Assembly: GCF_003931875.1 (NCBI RefSeq)
Contig: NZ_CP034245.1
Coordinates: 806,001 to 870,000, forward strand
Reading direction: 5' to 3'
DNA from: Microbacterium sp. 10M-3C3
GTDB lineage: Bacteria > Actinomycetota > Actinomycetes > Actinomycetales > Microbacteriaceae
Length of the DNA stretch: 64,000 bases
Shown here: positions 17,123-24,731 of the stretch, in pieces
Numbering within the stretch: the first letter of the stretch is position 1
Layout of the letters: every line of letters starts with the position of its first letter
The notes under the pieces: generated by a model
Seen by the model: the letters and a program-made list of their open reading frames with translations, nothing else
What the model was told of the DNA's origin: nothing
Database searches by the model: none
Program-made: the position numbers and the translations under genes

Positions 17123-17608
17123 TCAGGCGCGCGTGACGGCGACGACGGCGTCCCTGCCGGGCCGGCGCCACTGCACGCCATTGTCGACCGTGAGCGCCGC
17201 CCCGCAGTGCGCGCAGGTCTCCGCGCGCTCCGACGTCTCGCCGCATACGCCGCACACCACGGCGAACGGCGGACGCTCGTTCGCCGACGGGCGGTGGCGG
17301 TGCGCCCACGCCGCGTACGCCTGGAGCACGGGCACGGCGTCGGCGCCGGCCTCGGTCGGCACGTACTCGTGGCGGGGGCGGGCGCCCTCGGAGTAGGGAC
17401 GCGTCTCGAGGAGGCCCTGCTCGACCATCGTCGCGAGGCGCGCGGCCAGGACGTTGTCGGATGCGGCGATCCGCCGCTTGAAGTCGTCGAAGCGGCGCGC
17501 GCCCGACACGGCCTCACGCAGGATCAGCAGCGTCCAGGGGTCGCCGATGGCGTCGATGCCCCGTGCGATGGGGCATGCCTCCGCGCTCCAGTCGGATCTC
17601 AGCGGCAT
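17123..17608 (-). CDS. HxlR-family transcriptional regulator with zinc ribbon tail
   Basis: 161 residues from ATG 17608 (GGAGG six bases upstream; the in-frame ATG at 17626 lacks a site). The N-terminal winged helix has CPIARGIDAIGDPWTLLILR, then GARRFDDFKRRI and NVLAARLATMVEQGLLETRP, classic HxlR. The C-terminal 45 residues form a CGVC...CAHC zinc ribbon common in the longer actinobacterial HxlR proteins. It is divergent from the MFS/SDR pair, with an inverted repeat in the shared promoter, and most likely represses that pair and itself. The N-terminal cysteine in EACPIARG is the usual redox-sensitive position. Confidence 0.93.
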   Translation of the reverse strand: MPLRSDWSAEACPIARGIDAIGDPWTLLILREAVSGARRFDDFKRRIAASDNVLAARLATMVEQGLLETRPYSEGARPRHEYVPTEAGADAVPVLQAYAAWAHRHRPSANERPPFAVVCGVCGETSERAETCAHCGAALTVDNGVQWRRPGRDAVVAVTRA

Positions 17609-17633
17609 GTACGGCCTCCTCGGCATTCACTTG

Positions 17634-17682
17634 CTTGAAGAAAGTTTATGGTCTAGCGTTCGAGCGATCAACTTTTCTCAAG
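17634..17682. promoter_or_regulatory. Probable HxlR operator (inverted repeat in divergent promoter)
   Basis: CTTGAAGAAAGTT (17634-17646) and AACTTTTCTCAAG (17670-17682) are inverted copies matching at 11 of 13 positions, separated by 23 bases. This AT-rich island lies between the HxlR gene and the MFS gene, where a dimeric winged-helix repressor would be expected to bind. Confidence 0.65.
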
Positions 17683-17696
17683 AAAGCGAGCGTGGC

Positions 17697-18947
17697 ATGT
17701 CCCAAAGTGTTGCGGCCGCACCGGCTTCGCAGGTCACGCGGTGGACGCCACGGCAGCGGCTGGCGACGGCGCTGAACCTGACCGGCGCGCTCACGGTCGC
17801 CGGCGCGGCGGGGGCGGGGAGCCCGCTGTTCGTGTACGAGCAGGGCCGGTGGGGCTTCGGCGAGAGCACGCTCACGATCATGTTCTCGATCTACGCGCTC
17901 ACCCTCCTGGTGACGCTCCTCGTCGCAGGCTCGCTCTCCGACCACCTCGGCCGCCGTCCGGTGCTCATCGGGGCGCTCCTGCTGCTCGCCGCTGCATCCG
18001 TGCTCTTCCTCCTCGCCGACGACGCGAGCTGGCTGATCCTCGCCCGCGCCGTGCAGGGCGTCGCGACCGGCGCCGCCACGAGCGCGTTCACAGCGATGGT
18101 GTCGGAGACGGTGCCGTCAGCAAGCCGCGATCGGATGACGCAGATCGCGGGCAGCTTCCCGATCGGCGGCCTCGCGCTCGGCGCGCTCGCCGGAGGGCTC
18201 GCGGTGCAGGGCACCGCACTGCCGGTCGTCGCGGTGTTCGTGCCCGTGATCGTGCTCATCGCGGTGGCGATCTCGGGGTCGCTCCTCACCCCGGCGTCGT
18301 CGTCGCGCATCCCCGGCGCATGGCGGTCGCTCGTGCCGCGTGTCGCGGTGCCCCGCCGCCTGCGCGGAGCCTTCGCGCGCGCGGCGGTGCTCGTGGCCGC
18401 GGCGTGGGCCACCTCCGGTCTGTTCCTCGGCCTCGTTCCGGCGTTCGCGCACGCCGTCGGGGTCGACGGTCTGCCGGCGGCGGTGCTCGTCTTCCTGCAG
18501 CCGGCCACCGCCGCCGCGGCCGGCATCGCCCTGACGCGGCTGCCGGCCGCCCGCGCCGGTCTCGTCGGCGCGACGGCGCTCCTCGCCGGCGGTGCGCTCG
18601 CGTTCGCCGCCGCGGTCGGCGGGTCTGCGCCGCTCATGGCTCTCGCCGCGATCGTCGGCGGTGTCGGCAACGGCCTGGGCTTCGCCGCCGCGCTGCGCCC
18701 GCTCGCCGCCGCGGCGGCCACGCACGAGCGCGGCGGCGTGATCTCGGCGATCTACGTCGTCGCGTACGTCGCCTACGGCCTGCCCGCCTTCGTCGCCGGG
18801 CAGCTCGCGGCCGACCTCGGCCTGGCGGGCGTCACGGCCGGCTACGCGCTGCTCATCGTCGCCGCCGCCGCGGCGGCGCTCCTCACTCGCGTGCCGCTGC
18901 GGGCCGACTCCCACCCGGTGCTCGCCGGAAAGGAAGGACGGTCATGA
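17697..18947 (+). CDS. MFS transporter (drug-efflux type)
   Basis: 416 residues from ATG 17697, the first start after the divergent promoter. About twelve membrane segments. The loop after helix two has GSLSDHLGRRPVLIG, the MFS signature (G-x3-D-x-x-G-R-R). Helix four region AVQGVATGAATSAFTAM fits motif B of drug:proton antiporters. Its stop overlaps the start of the SDR gene (ATGA), and both are divergent from the HxlR regulator, so a small inducible efflux/detoxification operon is likely. The substrate cannot be told. Confidence 0.93.
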   Translation: MSQSVAAAPASQVTRWTPRQRLATALNLTGALTVAGAAGAGSPLFVYEQGRWGFGESTLTIMFSIYALTLLVTLLVAGSLSDHLGRRPVLIGALLLLAAASVLFLLADDASWLILARAVQGVATGAATSAFTAMVSETVPSASRDRMTQIAGSFPIGGLALGALAGGLAVQGTALPVVAVFVPVIVLIAVAISGSLLTPASSSRIPGAWRSLVPRVAVPRRLRGAFARAAVLVAAAWATSGLFLGLVPAFAHAVGVDGLPAAVLVFLQPATAAAAGIALTRLPAARAGLVGATALLAGGALAFAAAVGGSAPLMALAAIVGGVGNGLGFAAALRPLAAAAATHERGGVISAIYVVAYVAYGLPAFVAGQLAADLGLAGVTAGYALLIVAAAAAALLTRVPLRADSHPVLAGKEGRS

Positions 18948-19618
18948 CCGACATCGACGGAGCCACGATCCTCATCACCGGAGCGAACGGCGGCCTCGGC
19001 GCCGAGTTCGTCACCCAGGCGCTCGCGCGCGGCGCCCGCCGCGTCTACGCCGCGGCCCGCACCCCGCGGGAGTGGGGCGACGCGCGCGTCGTGCCGCTCA
19101 GCCTCGACGTGACCGACCGCGACGCGATCGCCCAGGCGGCGGATGCGGCGCCCGACGTCGACATCGTCATCAACAACGCGGGCATCCTCCGTCGCGGCGA
19201 CCTGCTCACCGGCGACCTGGCCGACATCGAGGCGATGTGGGAGACGAACACGCTCGGACCGCTGCTCGTCGCGCGGGCCTTCGCGCCGCGGCTGGTCGCC
19301 GCATCCGGCGCGCTCGTGAACATCGGGTCGGTGCTCAGCTGGTACGCCGCGGGCAAGGGCTACAGCATGTCGAAGGCGGCGCTGTGGTCGCAGACCGAGG
19401 GCCTGCGCCTCGAGCTTGCGCCGCAGGGCGTGCACGTCATGGGCGTATACCTCGCCTACACCGACACCCCGATGAACGCCGGCATGGACCCGGCGGGCAT
19501 GAACACGCCCGCCGACGTCGTCGCGCAGGTGTACGACGGGCTCGTCGCGGGCGCCGGCGAGCTGCTCGCCGACGACACCACGCGCGCGGTGCGGTCGCGG
19601 TTGTCGCAGGTCGGATGA
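18944..19618 (+). CDS. Short-chain dehydrogenase/reductase
   Basis: 224 residues, ATG 18944 with GGAAAGGAAGG upstream. It shows TGANGGLG (cofactor), DVDIVINNAG, IGSVLSWY (catalytic Ser) and GYSMSKAAL, where Tyr-x3-Lys is the catalytic pair. Classical SDR of NAD(P)-dependent type. It overlaps the efflux gene and ends eight bases from the convergent phosphatase gene. HxlR/MFS/SDR groups often answer to toxic aldehydes or quinones; that role is inferred from context only. The substrate is unknown. Confidence 0.93.
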   Translation: MTDIDGATILITGANGGLGAEFVTQALARGARRVYAAARTPREWGDARVVPLSLDVTDRDAIAQAADAAPDVDIVINNAGILRRGDLLTGDLADIEAMWETNTLGPLLVARAFAPRLVAASGALVNIGSVLSWYAAGKGYSMSKAALWSQTEGLRLELAPQGVHVMGVYLAYTDTPMNAGMDPAGMNTPADVVAQVYDGLVAGAGELLADDTTRAVRSRLSQVG

Positions 19619-19625
19619 CCCGGTG

Positions 19626-20279
19626 TCACGCGAACGTCGCGCGGAGCACCCGCACGATCTCGCCGATCGCCGGCAGGAGCTGCGCGGCGGAGAGCTGATA
19701 CGTCTCCCACGAGCGCCGGTAGGGGTCGATCACGTCGTCATCGAACGGATCGGCGGGCACCTCGAGCTGGCCGCGACGGCTCGCGAGCAGATCGAGCACC
19801 GCGCGCACCCGCGCGTGCGGGTTCGTACCCGCCGCCTCCGCCGTCGTGCGGATCTCGGCCTCGGGCACATCCCGCGCGAGGCGTTCGAACTCCCGGGCGG
19901 TGAACACCGAGCGGATCGCGGCGGGGGAGACCTCGACGATGTCGCGGCGGTGCTCGCGCGACATCGCGAGGACGAGGTCGGGCGTGCGCAGGTGCGACTC
20001 GTTCAGCCAGCGCGCCCGGTGCGCGGCGCTGTCGTCGGTCGCGACGCCGAGCTGCGCGGCCAGGTGCGCCGCATCCGGTTCCATCGGCTTGTCGATGAGC
20101 GCGCGCGTGCCGGCGCTCGAGACGGCGACATCGAGCGGGCGCAGGCGCGTGCGCAGCAGCTGCTCGGCCAAGGGGGAGCGGCACACGTTGCCGGTGCACA
20201 CGGTGAGGATCTGGATCGTCGGCGCGACGGATCGCTCGTCGCGGTGATCGAACAGGCCGCTCAGATCGAGGTCGAGCAT
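19626..20279 (-). CDS. Low-molecular-weight protein-tyrosine phosphatase
   Basis: 217 residues from ATG 20279. The phosphatase loop is VCTGNVCRSPLAEQLL with Cys28 and Arg34 (CX5R), and the general-acid motif is DPYRRS near the C-terminus. It is longer than the typical 150-residue enzyme because of an N-terminal lead of about 22 residues and an insertion around ATDDSAAHRARWLNESH, as in actinobacterial Wzb-like and arsenate-reductase-like forms. No kinase gene is adjacent, but it could dephosphorylate the tyrosine-rich tail of the kinase at 7713-9164. The 90-bp tandem repeat lies just upstream of its start. Confidence 0.92.
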   Translation of the reverse strand: MLDLDLSGLFDHRDERSVAPTIQILTVCTGNVCRSPLAEQLLRTRLRPLDVAVSSAGTRALIDKPMEPDAAHLAAQLGVATDDSAAHRARWLNESHLRTPDLVLAMSREHRRDIVEVSPAAIRSVFTAREFERLARDVPEAEIRTTAEAAGTNPHARVRAVLDLLASRRGQLEVPADPFDDDVIDPYRRSWETYQLSAAQLLPAIGEIVRVLRATFA

Positions 20280-20319
20280 GAGTTCATTCTGTCGGGCCGG
20301 GGAGCGTGGTGCGCTTCGT

Positions 20320-20409
20320 CTCGGCTTCGCCTCGCTCAGCGTCCGGTGGCTCGGCTTCGCCTCGCTCAGCGTCCGGTGGCTCGGCTTCGCCTCGCTCAGC
20401 GTCCGGTGG
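20320..20409. repeat. Three perfect tandem copies of a 30-bp unit
   Basis: The unit begins CTCGGCTTCGCCTCGCTCAG and ends CGTCCGGTGG; copies are 20320-20349, 20350-20379 and 20380-20409. It lies in the 190-base gap between the phosphatase gene and the divergent CPBP gene. A related single copy (GTGCGCTTCGTCTCG...CGGCGTCCGG) sits near 22848-22880, so this is a local member of a dispersed intergenic repeat. Confidence 0.95.
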
Positions 20410-20469
20410 CGCGGGTTCGGCGTCCGGTGCGACACGGCCACGAAACGCCCGCCCGGTAACCTGGGCTCG

Positions 20470-21327
20470 ATGTCCGAGTCTATCGAGGCCGAACTGCGCA
20501 CCCTCCGGCCGCCGGAGGAGTCTCCCGACGATGCGCCGCGCGATCCGGCGCCCACCTCGTCGAAGCCGCGCCGCCGCGGATCGCGCCGCCACCGCACGTG
20601 GCTCGAGGGCGGCACCTCGGTGCAGTTCTGGGGCTGGGAGCTGCTCGGCTGGGCGGTGCTCGGCCTGGGCGCGGGCCTCGTCGCCGCGGCCGCGCTCAAC
20701 GAGTTCGCGCCGCAGCCGCTCGGGTCCACGCTTTCGCTGCTCGTCGTGTGGGTCGCGTTCCTCGCGCCCGTCGTCTTCGCGTTCGCGCGGTCGCGCCCCC
20801 GTGCGCTGCTGCGGTTCCGCCCGCTCGACCTGCTCTACGGCATCGCCCTGGGCCTGATCCTCCGCCTCGTGCAGGGCTGGCTCGAGATGGCCGCCGGCGG
20901 CAGCAGCGCGTGGCCGGCGTACTCGAGCGGCGGGGCACTGCCGTCGAACTGGTGGTTCGACCAGCTGCTCGCCGGAGTGATCGTCGCACCGGTGCTCGAG
21001 GAGCTTTTCTTCCGCGGGCTCGTGCTCGTCGCCGTCTACACCGCGGTCCGGCGTCTGGCCGGCGCGGGCATCGCCACCTTCGCGGCCGCGCTCGTCTCGA
21101 CCGGCCTCTTCGTCGTCGCGCACGCGCTGCTCGCCCCGGTCACCTGGGATGCGGCGGTGTCGCTCGCACTCGTCGGCCTCATCAACAGCCTCATCGTGCT
21201 CCTCACCGGCCGCATCTGGGGCGCCGTGCTCGCGCACGCCGTCTACAACGGCATCTGGATCGCCCTCGCGACGGTCGGCACCCTGCTCGGCGGGACGTCG
21301 CCGGGGGGCACACCGACGCTCGGCTGA
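20470..21327 (+). CDS. CPBP-family intramembrane metalloprotease (Abi/CAAX-like)
   Basis: 285 residues from ATG 20470. A hydrophilic, Pro/Arg-rich N-terminus of about 45 residues precedes about seven membrane helices. The three diagnostic motifs are present: VLEELFFRG (EExxFR), FVVAHALL (His) and LAHAVYNGIW (HxxxN). These form the metal site of Rce1/CPBP proteases. Bacterial members process peptides or give bacteriocin self-immunity; no peptide gene adjoins this one. It is followed by a strong terminator hairpin at 21358-21391. Confidence 0.92.
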   Translation: MSESIEAELRTLRPPEESPDDAPRDPAPTSSKPRRRGSRRHRTWLEGGTSVQFWGWELLGWAVLGLGAGLVAAAALNEFAPQPLGSTLSLLVVWVAFLAPVVFAFARSRPRALLRFRPLDLLYGIALGLILRLVQGWLEMAAGGSSAWPAYSSGGALPSNWWFDQLLAGVIVAPVLEELFFRGLVLVAVYTAVRRLAGAGIATFAAALVSTGLFVVAHALLAPVTWDAAVSLALVGLINSLIVLLTGRIWGAVLAHAVYNGIWIALATVGTLLGGTSPGGTPTLG

Positions 21328-21357
21328 GCCGCCGCATCCGCACCGCCCCTTCACGAG

Positions 21358-21391
21358 GAAGACCCCCGCTCGTCGTAGAGCGGGGGTCTTC
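21358..21391 (+). terminator. Strong stem-loop terminator after the CPBP protease gene
   Basis: GAAGACCCCCGCTC and GAGCGGGGGTCTTC form a perfect 14-bp stem around a six-base GTCGTA loop, 30 bases after the stop. No long T run follows, but the stem has the A-rich/T-rich flanks typical of bidirectional actinobacterial terminators. It could also end transcription of the convergent VanZ gene. Confidence 0.85.
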
Positions 21392-21497
21392 GCAAACCTC
21401 CGAGGTCGCGGTGCCGTGCGACCTGTGCATCGGGTTCGGTCCGATATTAGCGAGAAGTCAGCAGCGATCCGCAAGACGCGCGCATGAGAATGCGCTC

Positions 21498-21935
21498 CTA
21501 TGACGCACGCGGCGCCCGGCGGGCCGACGCGTGCTCGGACGACGAGCGCCAGATGAGCGCGATGACGACGCCCGCGACCATGCCGAGGCTGTTCGCGATG
21601 ACGTCCCACGCCGACGCCGTGCGCCCCGGCAGCAGCGTGCCCTGGATGAGCTCGATCGCGGCGCTCGACGCCACGCCGATCGCGATCACCCAGCCCCACG
21701 CGCGCACGAGCCCCGCCAGCAGGAACCCGAACGGCGCGAACAGCGCGATGTTGGCGCTGAACTCGATCCGCGCGTACGTCGCCCACGGGAAGCGCCGCGT
21801 GATCGCCGCAAGGACGTGCCCGGCGCCCTCGTCCACGTGCGTCGGCCAGAACGCGATGAACGCGAGCGTCAGCGCGTACACGACCAGCAGCGCCACGAGC
21901 ACGCCGCGCGTGCGAGCGGTGACGGGCCGGAGCAT
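21498..21935 (-). CDS. VanZ-like membrane protein
   Basis: 145 residues from ATG 21935. Four membrane helices are visible, with FSANIALFAPFGFLLAGLV and the VanZ core IELIQGTLLPGRTASAWDVIANSLG followed by MVAGVVIALIW. VanZ-like proteins are named after the teicoplanin-resistance accessory gene; most have no proven role. A second VanZ-like gene lies in the polysaccharide locus at 58652-59104. It stands alone, convergent with the CPBP gene. Confidence 0.9.
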   Translation of the reverse strand: MLRPVTARTRGVLVALLVVYALTLAFIAFWPTHVDEGAGHVLAAITRRFPWATYARIEFSANIALFAPFGFLLAGLVRAWGWVIAIGVASSAAIELIQGTLLPGRTASAWDVIANSLGMVAGVVIALIWRSSSEHASARRAPRAS

Positions 21936-22116
21936 CCGCCCAGCGTAGGCCGCGAATGTGAGCGACGCGTTTCGGGCGGATGCAGCGCCTGCGACGCCAC
22001 CGCGCGGTGTGACGGCGTTCGCTCCGGGACGCCGCGACGACATCTGCGCGCCATGTATGCGTGGTATTTTCCGCTCGACCGGGGTGACGGGGGTTCCACC
22101 GGTTCGGGAGGTGGGT

Positions 22117-22341
22117 GTGGCCAGGCGCCGAGCCGACACGCGCGATCGTCGCATCGTGGAGTTCTACTCCTTCCGCGGCGGGTGGGAGCGGGTGCGCCGC
22201 CGCATCCGGCTCGACGAGCCGACCGCCGAGGGGCTGCGCGCCGAGGGCTTCACGATGGTGCGCGTGCGCGTGTCGCCGTGGCAGAGCCGCGAAGTGTCGC
22301 TGCTGCGCTTCCTCCAGGCCGACGGGTCGGACCCGGAGTAG
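22117..22341 (+). CDS. Small basic hypothetical protein (74 residues)
   Basis: GTG 22117 follows CGGGAGG at short spacing; the frame is open further upstream but without a good site. The product is very basic and compact (RIVEFYSFRGGWERVRRRIR, LRAEGFTMVRVRVSPWQSRE). No known family. It ends four bases from the convergent, frameshifted XRE regulator, with which it might once have been paired. Location probably cytoplasmic. Confidence 0.6.
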   Translation: MARRRADTRDRRIVEFYSFRGGWERVRRRIRLDEPTAEGLRAEGFTMVRVRVSPWQSREVSLLRFLQADGSDPE

Positions 22342-22344
22342 GCG

Positions 22345-22607
22345 CTAGCGCGCGACGTCGTGCGGGAGGACCTCGGATGCGTCGACGCCGAGCACCCGCG
22401 CGAGCGACACGAGCGTCTGCAGCCGCGGATTGGCGGGCGTGCCGGGTTCGACTCGCCGTTCTCGAGCTTCTGATACGTGTACGTCGCGATGCCCGCGGCC
22501 CGCGCCACCTGCTCCTGCGTGAGGCCCGACCGCTCGCGCGCCTCGCGCAGCCGCTCGCCCAGGGCGGCCGCATACGCGTCCCATGCGCCTCCGTCGTTGG
22601 AAGTCAC
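22345..22607 (-). pseudogene. XRE-family regulator broken by a one-base frameshift
   Basis: The first frame from GTG 22607 encodes a clear XRE helix-turn-helix: LGERLREARERSGLTQEQVA and GIATYTYQKLENGESNP. After that the frame leaves the family pattern, but the neighbouring frame continues it as GTPANPRLQTLVSLARVLGV, ending in DASEVLPHDVAR and a TAG at 22345. Restoring one G in the CCCGG run at about 22443-22446 would join the halves into about 87 residues. Either a real loss-of-function mutation or a homopolymer sequencing error. Confidence 0.8.
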
Positions 22608-22948
22608 GGTTCTAGAGTGCCGCATCCCGGGGCGTTCGGGGGCGCCGGGTCGCGGCGGCGGTTCGGGTGTCAGCTGCGGTCGCTTGGCGGAGGTGCATGC
22701 GGCGTCACGTGCCACGCGGATGCGAGGGGCGCTCGTTCGGGTGGCGGGTGGGGTCGCTTCGAGGCCCTGGATGCGGCGAGAAGTGACACCCCGGTGCTGG
22801 CGAGGCGACCTGCGACAAGCACAGGGACGGGCGTCGGGCGGGGTGCGCTTCGTCTCGCTGCGCTCGCTCGGCGTCCGGGCGAGCGCACGTGGGACCGCGA
22901 GTCCAATGGGGAGCGCTAGGCTCGCAGCACGAGCGGAGGGGAGACTGC
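22608..22948. other. Intergenic region of 341 bases
   Basis: No convincing gene. It holds a diverged copy of the dispersed repeat (about 22848-22880; GTGCGCTTCGTCTCGCTGCG start) and, at its right end, the GGAGGGGAG ribosome site of the response-regulator gene. A promoter for that operon should lie in the last 100 bases, but I cannot pick out clear hexamers. Confidence 0.6.
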
Positions 22949-23584
22949 GTGCGTGAACTGCGCCTCGGGGTCATCGACGACCACCCCGCCCTGCTCCTCG
23001 GCGCCCGAGCCGCTCTCGAGACACAGCCCGACATGCACGTCGTCGTGACGGCGTCGAACGTCGACTCGCTGCTCGCCCACGGCGCCGCCCTCGACATCGT
23101 GCTGCTCGACCTGCTCCTCGGCGACGGGTCGAGCGTCACCGACAACGTCACGCGCCTGCGCGAGACGGGGGTGCCCGTGCTCGCCTACTCGGGCTCCGAC
23201 CAGCCCGCGCTCCTGCGCGAGGCCGCGCGCGCGGGCGCCTCCGGGGTCGTCCGCAAGACCGAGCCGCCCGAGGCGATCGCGCTCGCCGTCCGCACCGTCG
23301 CGGACGGCGGCGTCGCGGCCGGCGCCGACTGGGCCGCGGCGCTCGAAGACGACCACCGGTTCGTCTCCGCGCGCCTGAGCGCCCGCGAGCGCGAAGTGCT
23401 CGGGCTGTACGCGGCGGGGGAGACGGCCGAGCGGGTCGCGGCGGCCCTGTTCGTCTCGCGCGAGACGGTGGTCGACCACATCCGCCGCATCCGCGCGAAG
23501 TACGCCGCCGCCGACCGGCCCGCGCCCACCAAGGTCGACCTGTACCGCCGGGCTGTCGAGGACGGCCTTGTCGACGAGCGCTGA
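22949..23584 (+). CDS. NarL/LuxR-type response regulator
   Basis: 211 residues; GTG 22949 is chosen for the GGAGGGGAG site. The receiver has the acidic pair D10/D11 (VIDDHP), the phosphorylation site D54 (VLLDLLLGDG) and VVRKTEPPEA with the conserved Lys. The C-terminal LuxR helix-turn-helix is ARLSAREREVLGLYAAGETA then ALFVSRETVVDHIRRI. It is the first gene of a three-gene unit; the kinase start overlaps its end by 17 bases. Targets are unknown. Confidence 0.94.
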   Translation: MRELRLGVIDDHPALLLGARAALETQPDMHVVVTASNVDSLLAHGAALDIVLLDLLLGDGSSVTDNVTRLRETGVPVLAYSGSDQPALLREAARAGASGVVRKTEPPEAIALAVRTVADGGVAAGADWAAALEDDHRFVSARLSAREREVLGLYAAGETAERVAAALFVSRETVVDHIRRIRAKYAAADRPAPTKVDLYRRAVEDGLVDER

Positions 23585-24731
23585 GCCGCACCTCACGCGC
23601 GACGCGCAGGATCGGCTTGAACGGCGACTGACCGCGCTCGCCGCGCTCGCGGGGATGCTGTTCCTCCTCGGCACGGCGCCCGTGCTCGTCGTCTTCCCGC
23701 ACGTGCAGTGGTGGTGGCCGGCGGTCGCCGTCGTCATGCTCGGGATGCAGGTGCTCCTCGTCGTCGCGCACCTGCGGATCTCGATCGGCTGCGTGCGCTT
23801 CCTGTGGCGCGCGATCGCGTTCTCGTGCTGGCTGCTCGAGGTGACGATGTTCGCGGCGTGGAGCCCGGCCGACGCCGACGCCCTGCAGCCGTGGATCTGG
23901 CCGCTGCTGCCGGCCGGCGTCATGCTGCTCGGACTCCTCATGGTCACGTGGAAGGCGATCATGTGGACGATCGGGATCGCCCTCGCCCCGATCGCCTCGG
24001 CGCTCGTCGTCACGGGCGGTGTGCCCGACGGCGTCATCCACAACACTCCGCTCGCGCTCACCGGCGTCACGCTCGTGCTCATCCTGACCTCCGTCCGCAC
24101 GCGCCTGCGGCAGGCGTTCGCCGCGGAGGCGGCGGCGCGCAGCAGCGAGCGGCGCAGCGCCCTCGCCCGCGCCGAGGCCGAGCAGCAGCGGGCGCTCGCC
24201 CGCCTCGTACACGACGACGTGCTCGCGGTGCTCACCGCGGCGATGCAGCTGGGCGGCCGCATCCCCGAGGAGCTGCGCACCGAGGCGCGTGCGGCGCTCG
24301 CGGTGCTCGACCGTGAGACGCCCGACGCCGATCCGGATGCGGCGCTGCCCACCGAGACCGCGACGACGCAGCTGGCCGCGCACGTGCGCGAGCTCGCCCC
24401 CGCCGCGCTCGTCAGCGCGATCGCGGAGCCCGGCACGCTGCCCCGCCACGTCGTCGACGCGTTCGGCCGCGCGCTCGGGGAGGCGGTGCGCAACAGCGTC
24501 CGCCACGCCGGGCCGGCGGCGATCGAGGTGCGCATCACCGGCACGGCCGATCGACTCGAGGTGGTCGCGAGCGACGACGGTCAGGGCTTCGACCTCGGCC
24601 GCGTCGACCCCGAGCGGCTGGGGGTGCGCGAGAGCATCGTCGGGCGCATCGACGCCCTGCGCGGCGGCCGCGCCCGCCTGACGAGCGTGCCCGGCGAGGG
24701 CACCCGGGTGGTGATGACGTGGCAGCGCTGA
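23568..24731 (+). CDS. Sensor histidine kinase (NarL-partner type)
   Basis: About 387 residues, starting at a TTG that overlaps the regulator gene. Five to six membrane helices (GMLFLLGTAPVLVVF onward) precede the DHp helix LARLVHDDVLAVL, with His215 the likely phosphorylation site. The ATPase domain has FGRALGEAVRNSVRHAG (N box) and SDDGQGFDLGRV (G1). This is the HisKA_3/HATPase arrangement that pairs with LuxR-type regulators. No extracellular sensor domain is evident, so membrane stress or a small molecule in the bilayer is a plausible signal. Confidence 0.92.
   Translation: MSTSAEPHLTRDAQDRLERRLTALAALAGMLFLLGTAPVLVVFPHVQWWWPAVAVVMLGMQVLLVVAHLRISIGCVRFLWRAIAFSCWLLEVTMFAAWSPADADALQPWIWPLLPAGVMLLGLLMVTWKAIMWTIGIALAPIASALVVTGGVPDGVIHNTPLALTGVTLVLILTSVRTRLRQAFAAEAAARSSERRSALARAEAEQQRALARLVHDDVLAVLTAAMQLGGRIPEELRTEARAALAVLDRETPDADPDAALPTETATTQLAAHVRELAPAALVSAIAEPGTLPRHVVDAFGRALGEAVRNSVRHAGPAAIEVRITGTADRLEVVASDDGQGFDLGRVDPERLGVRESIVGRIDALRGGRARLTSVPGEGTRVVMTWQR

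Noticed and set aside
20320..20409. CRISPR array
   Set aside because: The 30-bp units are directly adjacent without spacers, and no cas gene is in the window.
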